Source: Nitrosopumilus oxyclinae (lineage in GTDB: Archaea > Thermoproteota > Nitrososphaeria > Nitrososphaerales > Nitrosopumilaceae). From it: a stretch of 64,000 nucleotides of DNA. Below the pieces are notes generated by a model. That model ran no database searches and was not told the origin of the DNA. It saw only the letters and a list, made by a program, of their open reading frames with translations. This document shows positions 13,224 to 20,578 of this stretch, in pieces; position 1 is the first letter of the stretch; each line of letters starts with the position of its first letter. Location: positions 620,001 through 684,000 of the forward strand of contig NZ_CP026994.1 of the NCBI RefSeq assembly GCF_013407165.1. Reading direction: 5' to 3'. Made by a program: the position numbers and the translations under genes.

Positions 13224-14249
13224 ATGAATTCTAGTTTTCTTGTATTGTTATTGATATTTCCGATTTTCCTTACTCCGTCATTTGCAACTGTGAATGATTT
13301 CACTACTGACAAAACATTGTATCATACTGATGATACTATTGTAATTTCTGGCAATGTGGATTATGATCCTGAATTACTATCTATAATTATTCAAATTATT
13401 ACCCCTAGTGGTACTGGTTTGGCTCATGTTGATAGTGCTATTCCAAATACTGATGGATCATTTTCAAAAACGATTAATGCCGGAGGTCCAACTTGGTCTG
13501 AAAATGGTCAATACACAATCAAAATTTCTTATGCTGGAAATCTTGAAAAATTTATGGAGTATGAAAAATCCTCTGAATATGTTCCTCCAACTACACCCAA
13601 TATTGCCCCTAACACTACGCCAAACACTAAACCAAATCCTACTCCTACAAACATTACGCCAAACATTGATGATGATCATCCTTTTACTGAAAATCCAAAA
13701 ATGATAATTTTAGGTTTCCCTGCTTTTGATAAATCGCCACAATACTATATTGATAGATACAATGCTGAATCAACATATCGTTCTTGGTTTGATTCTCAAT
13801 TCCCACTTTACGATATAGATGAAGTTGTAGGCTATTCTCCTACTCACATTGAAAATTTCCCTGCTTTTGATAAATCGCCACAATACTATATTGACCGATA
13901 CAATGCTGAATCAACATATCGTTCTTGGTTTGATTCACAATTTCCTGAGAGAACCATTTATGATATTTTAGGATTTTATACATACATCCCTGATTGGATT
14001 AAACTCTATGCTCAAAATTGGGCTATTGGTGGGATTTCTGACACTGAATTTATGTCTGGCTTAAATTTTATGATACAAAATAAAATTATAGTGATTCAAA
14101 ATCTTGAAAATAATTCCCTTTCCACTGATGATATTCCTTCTTGGTTTAGAAATACTGCTCATTGGTGGTCTACTGATTTAATTTCTCAGCAAGAGTTTAT
14201 CAACTCTATAAAATATCTTATTCAAGAAGATATAATATCCATTGATTAA
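13224..14249 (+). CDS. Secreted repeat protein with two C-terminal WW-helix modules
   Basis: A 341-residue protein with an N-terminal signal peptide (SFLVLLLIFPIFLTPSFA). It continues with an Ig-like beta domain (residues 22-115, macroglobulin/PKD type) and a Pro/Asn/Thr linker. Two identical 30-residue repeats follow, starting FPAFDKSPQYYIDRYNAEST. The protein ends with two helical modules of the form IPxW-x4-A-x-WW/NW-x4-I-x3-EF-x3-I/L-x2-I-x-I. The same modules occur in the protease at 20579. It is likely cell-surface or exported; adhesion or S-layer association is only a guess. Confidence 0.8.
   Translation: MNSSFLVLLLIFPIFLTPSFATVNDFTTDKTLYHTDDTIVISGNVDYDPELLSIIIQIITPSGTGLAHVDSAIPNTDGSFSKTINAGGPTWSENGQYTIKISYAGNLEKFMEYEKSSEYVPPTTPNIAPNTTPNTKPNPTPTNITPNIDDDHPFTENPKMIILGFPAFDKSPQYYIDRYNAESTYRSWFDSQFPLYDIDEVVGYSPTHIENFPAFDKSPQYYIDRYNAESTYRSWFDSQFPERTIYDILGFYTYIPDWIKLYAQNWAIGGISDTEFMSGLNFMIQNKIIVIQNLENNSLSTDDIPSWFRNTAHWWSTDLISQQEFINSIKYLIQEDIISID
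13715..13944 (+). repeat. Internal 89-base direct repeat
   Basis: Units 13715-13803 and 13856-13944 are offset by 141 bases (47 codons). They differ at four positions, and every difference is synonymous (AGA/CGA with GAT/GAC, TCT/TCA, TTC/TTT). Both lie inside the secreted protein gene. Confidence 0.9.
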
Positions 14250-14288
14250 TTTAGAATCATTTTAATTCTGTATGTGTATAGTTTTGTC

Positions 14289-14744
14289 ATGAAAGCAACT
14301 TTTGGTGCAGGATGTTTTTGGCATGTTGAAGATTTACTCAATAAAACTAAAGGAGTGAAATCAACTGCAGTAGGATACATTGGTGGTCAACTCCCAAATC
14401 CAACATATGAAGAAGTTTGTACTGATAAAACAGGACATGCAGAAGCTGTTGAAGTTGATTATGATCCTGATGAAATCTCATTTGAAGAATTACTTGACAT
14501 TTTTTGGTCAAACCATAACCCTACAACACTAAATCGTCAAGGTCCTGATGTAGGAATTCAATACCGTTCAGCAATTTTCTATCATGATGAAAAACAAAAA
14601 GAAATTGCAGAAAATTCTAAAGAATCACTTCAAAAATCAGGGAAATTTGATAATCCTGTTGTCACTGAAATAGTTCCAGCCCCTACATTTTACAAAGCTG
14701 AAGAATACCATCAAAAATATTTCAAAAAACACGGACTTTCTTAG
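14289..14744 (+). CDS. msrA: Peptide methionine sulfoxide reductase A
   Basis: It reduces methionine-S-sulfoxide in proteins. The catalytic cysteine is in [10 protein letters not shown] near the N-terminus. Further family motifs are [38 protein letters not shown] and [10 protein letters not shown] prefer the ATG at 14289 ([11 protein letters not shown]) to the GTG at 14274. The length of 151 residues is normal for an MsrA without a fused MsrB. No resolving cysteine is seen in the C-terminal tail, so recycling may use another thiol protein. It is convergent with the stress-protein gene, one base away. Confidence 0.95.
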   Translation: MKATFGAGCFWHVEDLLNKTKGVKSTAVGYIGGQLPNPTYEEVCTDKTGHAEAVEVDYDPDEISFEELLDIFWSNHNPTTLNRQGPDVGIQYRSAIFYHDEKQKEIAENSKESLQKSGKFDNPVVTEIVPAPTFYKAEEYHQKYFKKHGLS

Positions 14745-14745
14745 A

Positions 14746-15177
14746 TTATTTTACTATTACAACTGGAATCTTTGATGTATGGATTACATAATTTGAAACA
14801 CTTCCAAAGAACATTGCTTTAGTAGAACTTCGTCCTCGTGAGCCCATAACGATCATATCAAAATTACCTTTTCCTTGTGCAAGTTTGATAATATTATATC
14901 CTATTTCCCCTCTGGCTATTTTTTCATTAAATACAATGCCATTTTTTGCAGCAAGAGTTTTTGCCTCATCCATGAATTTTTTAACTTCTACATTTAGTGA
15001 TTTTTCTACCGAGCCTACGCCTCTGAATTCAGAATGTGGTGGGGCATAAATTGAATATATTCCTGTAAGTGTTGCACCACAACTTCTGGCTAGTGTAATT
15101 GCCGTCTCTAATCCTCTGATGGAATTTTTAGATCCATCTAGTGGAACTAGTATTTTTGAAATTTTCTTTTTTATCAC
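14746..15177 (-). CDS. Universal stress protein (UspA family)
   Basis: A 143-residue single-domain protein. It starts with the typical KILVPLDGSKNSIRGLE strand-loop. It ends with the ATP-binding signature MGSRGRSSTKAMFFGSVS, in which G-x2-G-x9-G-S is intact, then IPVVIVK. This predicts an ATP-binding cytoplasmic stress protein that works as a dimer. It has its own promoter divergent from the hydrolase at 15288. Confidence 0.93.
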   Translation of the reverse strand: MIKKKISKILVPLDGSKNSIRGLETAITLARSCGATLTGIYSIYAPPHSEFRGVGSVEKSLNVEVKKFMDEAKTLAAKNGIVFNEKIARGEIGYNIIKLAQGKGNFDMIVMGSRGRSSTKAMFFGSVSNYVIHTSKIPVVIVK

Positions 15178-15287
15178 ATTTTTTAGCTACAGTTGATCCT
15201 AAAAAACATACATTCTATTTTCATTTAATCGTGATTTTCTTTGTGTGATGTCTGTTGATCGCAAATTTAACTAAAACTTATCTACTG

Positions 15288-16100
15288 ATGATAATTGTTG
15301 CTAAAATAGTGGAAGAGAAATTCCTTAAAATAGATGGATATAAAATTCGATATTTGGAATCAGGAAATTCTAAAAATACTCTTGTTCTACTACATGGGTT
15401 GGGAGCATCATCTGAACGATGGTTGAACGTACTTCCTTATTTTTCAAAAAACTATACTGTGATTGTTCCTGATTTGATAGGGTTTGGATTGAGTGATAAA
15501 CCTCAAATTGATTACACTCCTGAATTCTTTTCAGAATTCTTAGAAAAATTTTTTGCACAAATTGGAGTTGCACATCCAAATTTGATTGGTTCTTCATTGG
15601 GTGGACAAATAGCAGCAAATTATACCTCAATACATCCTAACGAAATTGAAAAACTTGTTCTTGTTTCTCCTGCCGGAGCTATGCAACACTCTACTCCTGC
15701 ACTTGATGCATATGTTATGGCTGCACTATACCCTAGTGAAACTACTGCTAAAAATGCATTTGAACTGATGGAAGCTTCCGGAGAAGAAGCTTCTCAAGAA
15801 CTCATTACTAGTTTTATTGAGCGAATGCAATTGCCTAATGCAAAATTAGCATTCATGTCTACTATTTTGGGGTTGAAAAATTCTACACCCATCACTACAA
15901 AACTTGATTCTATTAGAACTCCTACTTTGATAATTTGGGGGTCTCTAGATCCTGTTATTCCTATTGATTATGCCGATAGTTTTGTTTCAGCAATTCAGGA
16001 TTGTAGATTTTTTAGAATGGATGAATGTGGTCACACTCCATACGTTCAAGATCCTGAAACATTTGCTATCAAAGTCTTGGAATTCTTAGATGGCACTTAG
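15288..16100 (+). CDS. Alpha/beta hydrolase beside the PHA genes
   Basis: About 270 residues from ATG 15288; a TTG 33 bases upstream is possible. The fold is a classic alpha/beta hydrolase: the oxyanion HGLGASSERW, nucleophile Ser in LIGSSLGGQIAA, acid Asp in WGSLDPVIP and base His in CGHTPYVQ. It precedes the AbrB/phasin pair by 35 bases on the same strand, so a role in polyester or hydroxyacyl ester hydrolysis is possible. The sequence alone does not tell a depolymerase from a generic esterase. Confidence 0.85.
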   Translation: MIIVAKIVEEKFLKIDGYKIRYLESGNSKNTLVLLHGLGASSERWLNVLPYFSKNYTVIVPDLIGFGLSDKPQIDYTPEFFSEFLEKFFAQIGVAHPNLIGSSLGGQIAANYTSIHPNEIEKLVLVSPAGAMQHSTPALDAYVMAALYPSETTAKNAFELMEASGEEASQELITSFIERMQLPNAKLAFMSTILGLKNSTPITTKLDSIRTPTLIIWGSLDPVIPIDYADSFVSAIQDCRFFRMDECGHTPYVQDPETFAIKVLEFLDGT

Positions 16101-16104
16101 ATCC

Positions 16105-16112
16105 ATTTATAT
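16105..16112 (+). promoter_or_regulatory. TATA box for the AbrB-phasin operon
   Basis: The sequence atttatat lies about 27 bases before the ATG at 16136, the spacing expected for a leaderless or near-leaderless archaeal transcript. It implies the granule genes can be transcribed apart from the hydrolase. Confidence 0.5.
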
Positions 16113-16135
16113 GCAAATGATTCCAACTATTACCT

Positions 16136-16561
16136 ATGAGTGGTAATCAAAACCTATACGATCCTTCTGAGATGTTCAAATCTTGGATTCAAAAAAGCGG
16201 ACGTGCTCAAGCAGAATTTATGAAAAACTTTGGTTCTTTGATGACAAATCAAACTAGTCAAACATTCAATCCTTTAGAAACACTAAAAGGAGTTTCTGAT
16301 ACTGCACGAAAAACTCAATCTAATGTGATGGATAACATGTCTAACATGCAAAGTAAAAGTATGGATACAATGTTTTCTATCGGCCAAATGCTTCCTTCCT
16401 TTATGAATTGGGGTGCTTACAAAACTACTATTAGTAGTAATGGAAGAATCTCTATCCCTGAAGCTGAACGTAATGCACTAGGTTTAGGAGATGGTGATTT
16501 AGTTCAAGTCATAATCTTACCAATAGCAAAAAAATCAAAAAATAAGGAGGTGAAACAATGA
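16136..16561 (+). CDS. AbrB-domain protein with phasin-like N-terminus
   Basis: A 141-residue protein. Residues 1-90 are helical, Gln/Asn/Met/Ser-rich and free of cysteine, like granule-coating phasins. Residues about 94-130 form an AbrB/SpoVT-type swapped-hairpin DNA-binding domain (YKTTISSNGRISIPEAERNA, then LGLGDGDLVQVII). In haloarchaea an AbrB-type protein, PhaR, regulates the phasin gene beside phaEC. This protein joins both traits, which suggests a sensor that binds either granules or DNA. Its stop overlaps the next start (ATGA). Confidence 0.8.
   Translation: MSGNQNLYDPSEMFKSWIQKSGRAQAEFMKNFGSLMTNQTSQTFNPLETLKGVSDTARKTQSNVMDNMSNMQSKSMDTMFSIGQMLPSFMNWGAYKTTISSNGRISIPEAERNALGLGDGDLVQVIILPIAKKSKNKEVKQ
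16543..16553 (+). promoter_or_regulatory. Exceptionally strong Shine-Dalgarno site
   Basis: The sequence taaggaggtga is a perfect 11-base complement of the 16S tail at 5206-5216 and sits five bases before the ATG at 16558. It lies inside the end of the AbrB gene, so the phasin-like protein can be translated strongly from the shared mRNA. Confidence 0.85.
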
Positions 16562-16986
16562 GTAAAAACGAAACAACACAAACAAAATCTAAAGATGTAT
16601 TTTCTGTATATCAAGAAAATGTTGACAAAATCTTCAACGGTATAAAACAATCAGTACCGCAATACCATCAATCAATTACAAATGTACAACAGGAATACCT
16701 ACAAGCATATGAAAACATAGTTGATTCAACTATTACAATACAAAAAGAATATGTGCAAAAAGCAGGTATAGCAGCAAATATTCCTGAAGCAACATTAAAA
16801 GTAATTAATGATACTACTGAAGAAATTGTAAAGGCAGCTTCTATACAAAATCAAGTAACACTTGCAACTATCGATGCAACACAACAAAATATCAAAACAT
16901 TCAACGATAATGCAAAATCATTTGCTGACCTAAATAGAAATATTCTGCAATCTTGGATTTCTGTCTTTACAACAAAAACAAACTAG
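16558..16986 (+). CDS. Phasin-like PHA granule protein
   Basis: A 142-residue, almost wholly helical protein rich in Gln, Asn, Thr and Ile. It has amphipathic heptads (IFNGIKQSVPQYHQSITNVQ and similar) and no Cys. Composition, size and position beside the AbrB protein and phaEC match phasins, which coat polyhydroxyalkanoate granules. It is translated from an overlapping ATGA start with the strong ribosome-binding site at 16543. This suggests high output, as expected for a structural granule protein. Phasins diverge fast, so family assignment rests on context. Confidence 0.7.
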   Translation: MSKNETTQTKSKDVFSVYQENVDKIFNGIKQSVPQYHQSITNVQQEYLQAYENIVDSTITIQKEYVQKAGIAANIPEATLKVINDTTEEIVKAASIQNQVTLATIDATQQNIKTFNDNAKSFADLNRNILQSWISVFTTKTN

Positions 16987-17017
16987 TGGAAAACTAATTT
17001 TTTAACTTTTTCCTTTT

Positions 17018-18082
17018 TTATGATCTTTCAGCTAACCATGTACCTAATTCTGGTAATACCTTTTTTTGAGATAGTGAACTAGCAATCATTCCAACATGAC
17101 CTGTGGGGTACATTCTCAAAGTTTTATCTTCACTTCCTATGGCATAATGTAGTGGCATACTGCATTCTGGGGATACTAGATGATCTCCGACTGCAATCTG
17201 AGTAAATGTGGGCATGTCTATTTTTTTCAAATCTATGCGTTCTCCTCCAACATACATCTTATTTTGAATAAGTAAATTCTCTTGATAGATGTCTTTTATC
17301 CATTGTTTGAATAATTCGCCTGGGATTGGTGGTGTATCTCCTAACCATTTTTCTACCCTTAGGAAATTATCTACAAATTTCTTGTTATCAATATTTTTAA
17401 AAAATTTCACATATTTCTCAATCCCTTGCTCAAATGGTTTTAGAACTGAAAAGCAATAATACATGAATTCTGGAGGCATGTTACCAATAGTATCTACCAT
17501 TTTATCCACATCCATGTGTTTGGCAAGATTACTAATTACTGTGGTATCTCGCCATCCGTCAATTACGGGAGCTGTAGCAACATAGTTTTTTACACTTTCT
17601 GGATGTAATGCTGCATATGCTGTAGCAATTGTACCTCCTGTACAATATCCTTGAAGTGAAATTTTTTCTGTAGATGATTCATTTTTGATATGCTCTACTG
17701 CTGAATCTAAATAATTATTTACATAATCATCAAAATCTAGATACTTGTCCATACTGGTTGGTGTTCCCCAATCTAACATGTATACATCAAATCCTTGTAG
17801 GAGAAGATTTCTTACCCAACTTTTCTCTGGTTGAATATCTAATATGTGATATCTGTTGATTAATGCATAAGAAATCAGTAATGGTGTTTTATGTTGTTTT
17901 TCAGTAAGTGGTCTATAGTGTAATAGTCTGGTCTTATCTAATTCGTGAACTGTGTCGTGAGGTGTTACTTCTAAACTAATTTCATCCGGAGCTGATACTA
18001 GTTTTGGAGCATCAATTACATTTTTACTAAATTTTAAAACCTCTTCGATAATTTTAGGATCTATTCTTGATTCGCTATTCAT
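17018..18082 (-). CDS. phaC: Class III polyhydroxyalkanoate synthase subunit PhaC
   Basis: It polymerises hydroxyacyl-CoA into PHA. The 354-residue length is that of class III enzymes. The lipase-like box GYCTGGT supplies catalytic Cys147, Asp300 lies in VGDHLVSP and His329 in PTGHVGM. The DWGTP segment is typical. It overlaps phaE by four bases (ATGA), so the two are translationally coupled. Convergent with the phasin gene. In this lineage the monomer could come from the hydroxybutyryl-CoA step of the carbon-fixation cycle (inference). Confidence 0.94.
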   Translation of the reverse strand: MNSESRIDPKIIEEVLKFSKNVIDAPKLVSAPDEISLEVTPHDTVHELDKTRLLHYRPLTEKQHKTPLLISYALINRYHILDIQPEKSWVRNLLLQGFDVYMLDWGTPTSMDKYLDFDDYVNNYLDSAVEHIKNESSTEKISLQGYCTGGTIATAYAALHPESVKNYVATAPVIDGWRDTTVISNLAKHMDVDKMVDTIGNMPPEFMYYCFSVLKPFEQGIEKYVKFFKNIDNKKFVDNFLRVEKWLGDTPPIPGELFKQWIKDIYQENLLIQNKMYVGGERIDLKKIDMPTFTQIAVGDHLVSPECSMPLHYAIGSEDKTLRMYPTGHVGMIASSLSQKKVLPELGTWLAERS

Positions 18083-18675
18083 TTTTTAGTCATCTCTTTT
18101 TTCTTTAATTCTAATTCTAGTTTTCCAACTCTTTTTTTTAGAGAATGAAGTTCTTTGTACACTTCATCAATCTCTTCTTTACTTGGAAGATTGACAGATT
18201 GTAATACAACGTTTGTAATATTATTCCAATGTTTAGTTAACTCAAGTTCTTTTGAAACTAATTTTCCATAATTTTCTCCAAATTTTTTGGAATCAAATAA
18301 TTCTGTAAAATCATTATCGAAAATATCTATCCAAATACGTTTGAATGCTTCAATTTGTTCTACATCTTGAGGTACTTCAGGTGCCTTGAGATTAACCTTT
18401 TTTTGAGCAACTTCCCAAGCCCCTGCTAATTGTTTGTAATATTCTGTAAGGTATTGATTGAATCCCATCAAATCTTCATTAATTTCAATTAATTCTGTAG
18501 TTACTTTCTTTGAATTTGCTGCAAATGCTCTCATGGGTCCAGTAGATGTTAATGCCTGTGGTTTACTTGACATCAAATGCATAATGTCAGTCCAAAATAA
18601 TGACAAATGCTTGTAGTAATCAGTAATGTCTTTTGAAGAATCTTGTTGCACAAATATCCTTGTTACAGATCGCAA
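18079..18675 (-). CDS. phaE: PHA synthase subunit PhaE
   Basis: A 198-residue helical protein that starts at TTG 18675. The N-terminal part has aromatic-rich helices (DYYKHLSLFWTDIMHLM), and the C-terminus is a coiled coil of K/E heptads (HSLKKRVGKLELELKKKE). PhaE is the required partner of class III PhaC. The four-base overlap with phaC and the gene order E-C match known class III operons. It is divergent from the DUF6659 gene at 18701. Confidence 0.87.
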   Translation of the reverse strand: MRSVTRIFVQQDSSKDITDYYKHLSLFWTDIMHLMSSKPQALTSTGPMRAFAANSKKVTTELIEINEDLMGFNQYLTEYYKQLAGAWEVAQKKVNLKAPEVPQDVEQIEAFKRIWIDIFDNDFTELFDSKKFGENYGKLVSKELELTKHWNNITNVVLQSVNLPSKEEIDEVYKELHSLKKRVGKLELELKKKEMTKK

Positions 18676-18700
18676 TAAATAGTTCGATTTCTAAATTAGA

Positions 18701-19096
18701 TTGTTGGACAATGTTGAAGAACTAGAAAAAATATGTCAAAAAATCATTGCTTTAGACCCAAAAATGCGTTCAGCCAGGCTCATCAATAGCAGGGGACATC
18801 TTACTGCTGGTGGAATGAAGGGTGGATTGCATTCTCTTGAAACTCAAAAACAAGATGAAATGATGTTCATGGAGCTTGCATTACGAGTTAGAATGAGACA
18901 TGAATTTGATAGAGAATTCGGTGAAGTGCATTTTTCAATGTCATATCGAGACAAAGTAATTGTGATGAGTTTCCCATTAAGTAATGATGAAGTATTGTTA
19001 TTATCTTGTGAAAAAGATACTGATTTTGGAAAATTACCTTTTAAAGTTCTCAAGATTATAGAACCTCTGAAAAAATCTCCAATGAGCACTTTCTAA
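18701..19096 (+). CDS. DUF6659-like protein, copy 2
   Basis: A 131-residue paralogue of the protein at 12795. Shared features are the SARLINSRGHLTAGGMKGGL hairpin, a helix with RMRHEFD, and the SYRDKVIVMSFPL strand pair. It starts at TTG 18701 or TTG 18704, separated by only 25 bases from the divergent phaE start, so the two must share a compact promoter zone. Function is unknown; the position beside phaE raises the question of a link to storage metabolism. Confidence 0.7.
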   Translation: MLDNVEELEKICQKIIALDPKMRSARLINSRGHLTAGGMKGGLHSLETQKQDEMMFMELALRVRMRHEFDREFGEVHFSMSYRDKVIVMSFPLSNDEVLLLSCEKDTDFGKLPFKVLKIIEPLKKSPMSTF

Positions 19097-19133
19097 TCAT
19101 AACAACTTAATTCCTCCTTACGATGTTTCAATT

Positions 19134-19538
19134 ATGGATAAGGAACAATATGTTAGCTGGTCTGAAATTGATTCATTAACAGAACAACTTTCTAATCTTA
19201 TTTTAAAATCAAAAAAATTTTCTAGTATTACAACTCTGAGTAGAGGTGGATTGGTACCTTCTAGATTACTGGCAGATCACTTGGGAATTGAAAAAATCTT
19301 TGTTGATGAAAAAGTTATCCCTGCAAATTCCTTGGTTGTTGATGATATTTTTGATTCTGGGAAAACATTTGATAGAATTATTTCAAAATCTGAGGATGCA
19401 TCAAAATTAGTTTATGCAACACTGTTTGCAAGACGTGGAAAGAAATTTCCATCACAATTAATCTATGCTAAAGAAACTAATGATGATGGATATGTTGTAT
19501 TTCCTTGGGATAAAATAGAGTTTGAAAAGTCTAGATAG
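19134..19538 (+). CDS. Phosphoribosyltransferase family protein
   Basis: A 134-residue type I PRTase. The PRPP-binding motif is SLVVDDIFDSGKTFDRI, with the two acidic residues and the G-K-T loop. SRGGLVPSRLLADHLG is the usual early loop of xanthine/hypoxanthine PRTases, and the terminal VVFPWDKIEFE resembles the xanthine-guanine type. The likely role is purine salvage, but the base is not certain. It is shorter than many relatives because the hood region is reduced. Convergent with the TFB gene. Confidence 0.85.
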   Translation: MDKEQYVSWSEIDSLTEQLSNLILKSKKFSSITTLSRGGLVPSRLLADHLGIEKIFVDEKVIPANSLVVDDIFDSGKTFDRIISKSEDASKLVYATLFARRGKKFPSQLIYAKETNDDGYVVFPWDKIEFEKSR

Positions 19539-19543
19539 TGGTA

Positions 19544-20467
19544 TTATTCGTCTTTTAACATTTGTCTTAATCCGGCACATCTATTTCTAATTGTCACTTC
19601 TGTAACTCCTGATGCAATTGATATTTCTTTTTGAGATTTTACTTCACCTGTACTAATACATGCAAGATATAGTGCCGCTGCTGCAATTCCCATTGGATCT
19701 TTTCCTGCCACTACTCCCATTTCTTTTGCTTGATTTAAAATTGCAGTTGCTTTTCGTTTACTCTTTTCGCTAAGTTCAGCGATACTTGCAATTCTGGATA
19801 CTCCTTTAACAGGATCAACTACTGGCATCTTTAATTCCAATTCTCTAAAAATTAATCTATAACATCTTGCAACATCTTTTCTTCTAATGTTGATTCCTTT
19901 TGCAATATCATCTAGAGTTCTAGGAGTTTCTGTATTTCTACATGATGCATAAAGACATGCTGCTACTAATCCTTGAATAGAGCGGCCTCTCACAAGTTTT
20001 TTCTCCATTGCCTTTCTGTAAATGTAAGCTGCTTTCTCGATTACTGAATCCGTTAAAGCAAGTTTATCTTTTAATTTATCCATCTCATTAAGTGCTTGTC
20101 TCAAATTTCTATCTGCTGATGAATGTGCTTGACTTCTACTGTCCCAAGTTCTCAACCTTTCAATCGAACTTTTCATAGATGTTGAAAGTGGTTTACCTGT
20201 TGCATCTTTATTTGCTGCACCGATAACTGTAGATAATCCCATGTCGTGCATTTTTAATGATGTACCAGCACCTGTTCTAGCTTTGTTTCCTTCATCATTT
20301 GAAAATGAACGCCATTCTGCACCTGTATCTGAAATTTTATCTGTAACTACTATTCCACATTTACTACAGAACAACTCTCCTGTATTTTGATCTGTAATCA
20401 TTTTTTTATCGCCACATGATGGACATTTTGGGCCACTCATCATTGTATTTTTAAGCATAATACACAT
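19544..20467 (-). CDS. tfb: Transcription initiation factor B (TFB), copy 1
   Basis: A 307-residue TFIIB homologue that bridges TBP-DNA and RNA polymerase. An N-terminal zinc ribbon (CPSC-x17-CSKC) is followed by the B-finger (GAEWRSFSNDEG). Two cyclin-like repeats follow (residues about 115-200 and 210-300), ending in a helix-turn-helix VTEVTIRNRCAGLRQML. The true start may be the ATG pair at 20443/20440 (MMSGPKCP). It is closely similar to the second copy at 40534; multiple TFBs are usual in this phylum. Confidence 0.95.
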   Translation of the reverse strand: MCIMLKNTMMSGPKCPSCGDKKMITDQNTGELFCSKCGIVVTDKISDTGAEWRSFSNDEGNKARTGAGTSLKMHDMGLSTVIGAANKDATGKPLSTSMKSSIERLRTWDSRSQAHSSADRNLRQALNEMDKLKDKLALTDSVIEKAAYIYRKAMEKKLVRGRSIQGLVAACLYASCRNTETPRTLDDIAKGINIRRKDVARCYRLIFRELELKMPVVDPVKGVSRIASIAELSEKSKRKATAILNQAKEMGVVAGKDPMGIAAAALYLACISTGEVKSQKEISIASGVTEVTIRNRCAGLRQMLKDE

Positions 20468-20578
20468 AATTGCAAAAATACCTTATTATTCATTTTACCA
20501 AATATCTGAAGGTTAATTGGGTGTAGGTTAAGCTAATTTTTATTCTAGATTTTTAGAACATGATCTGTTTTTTTGAAT

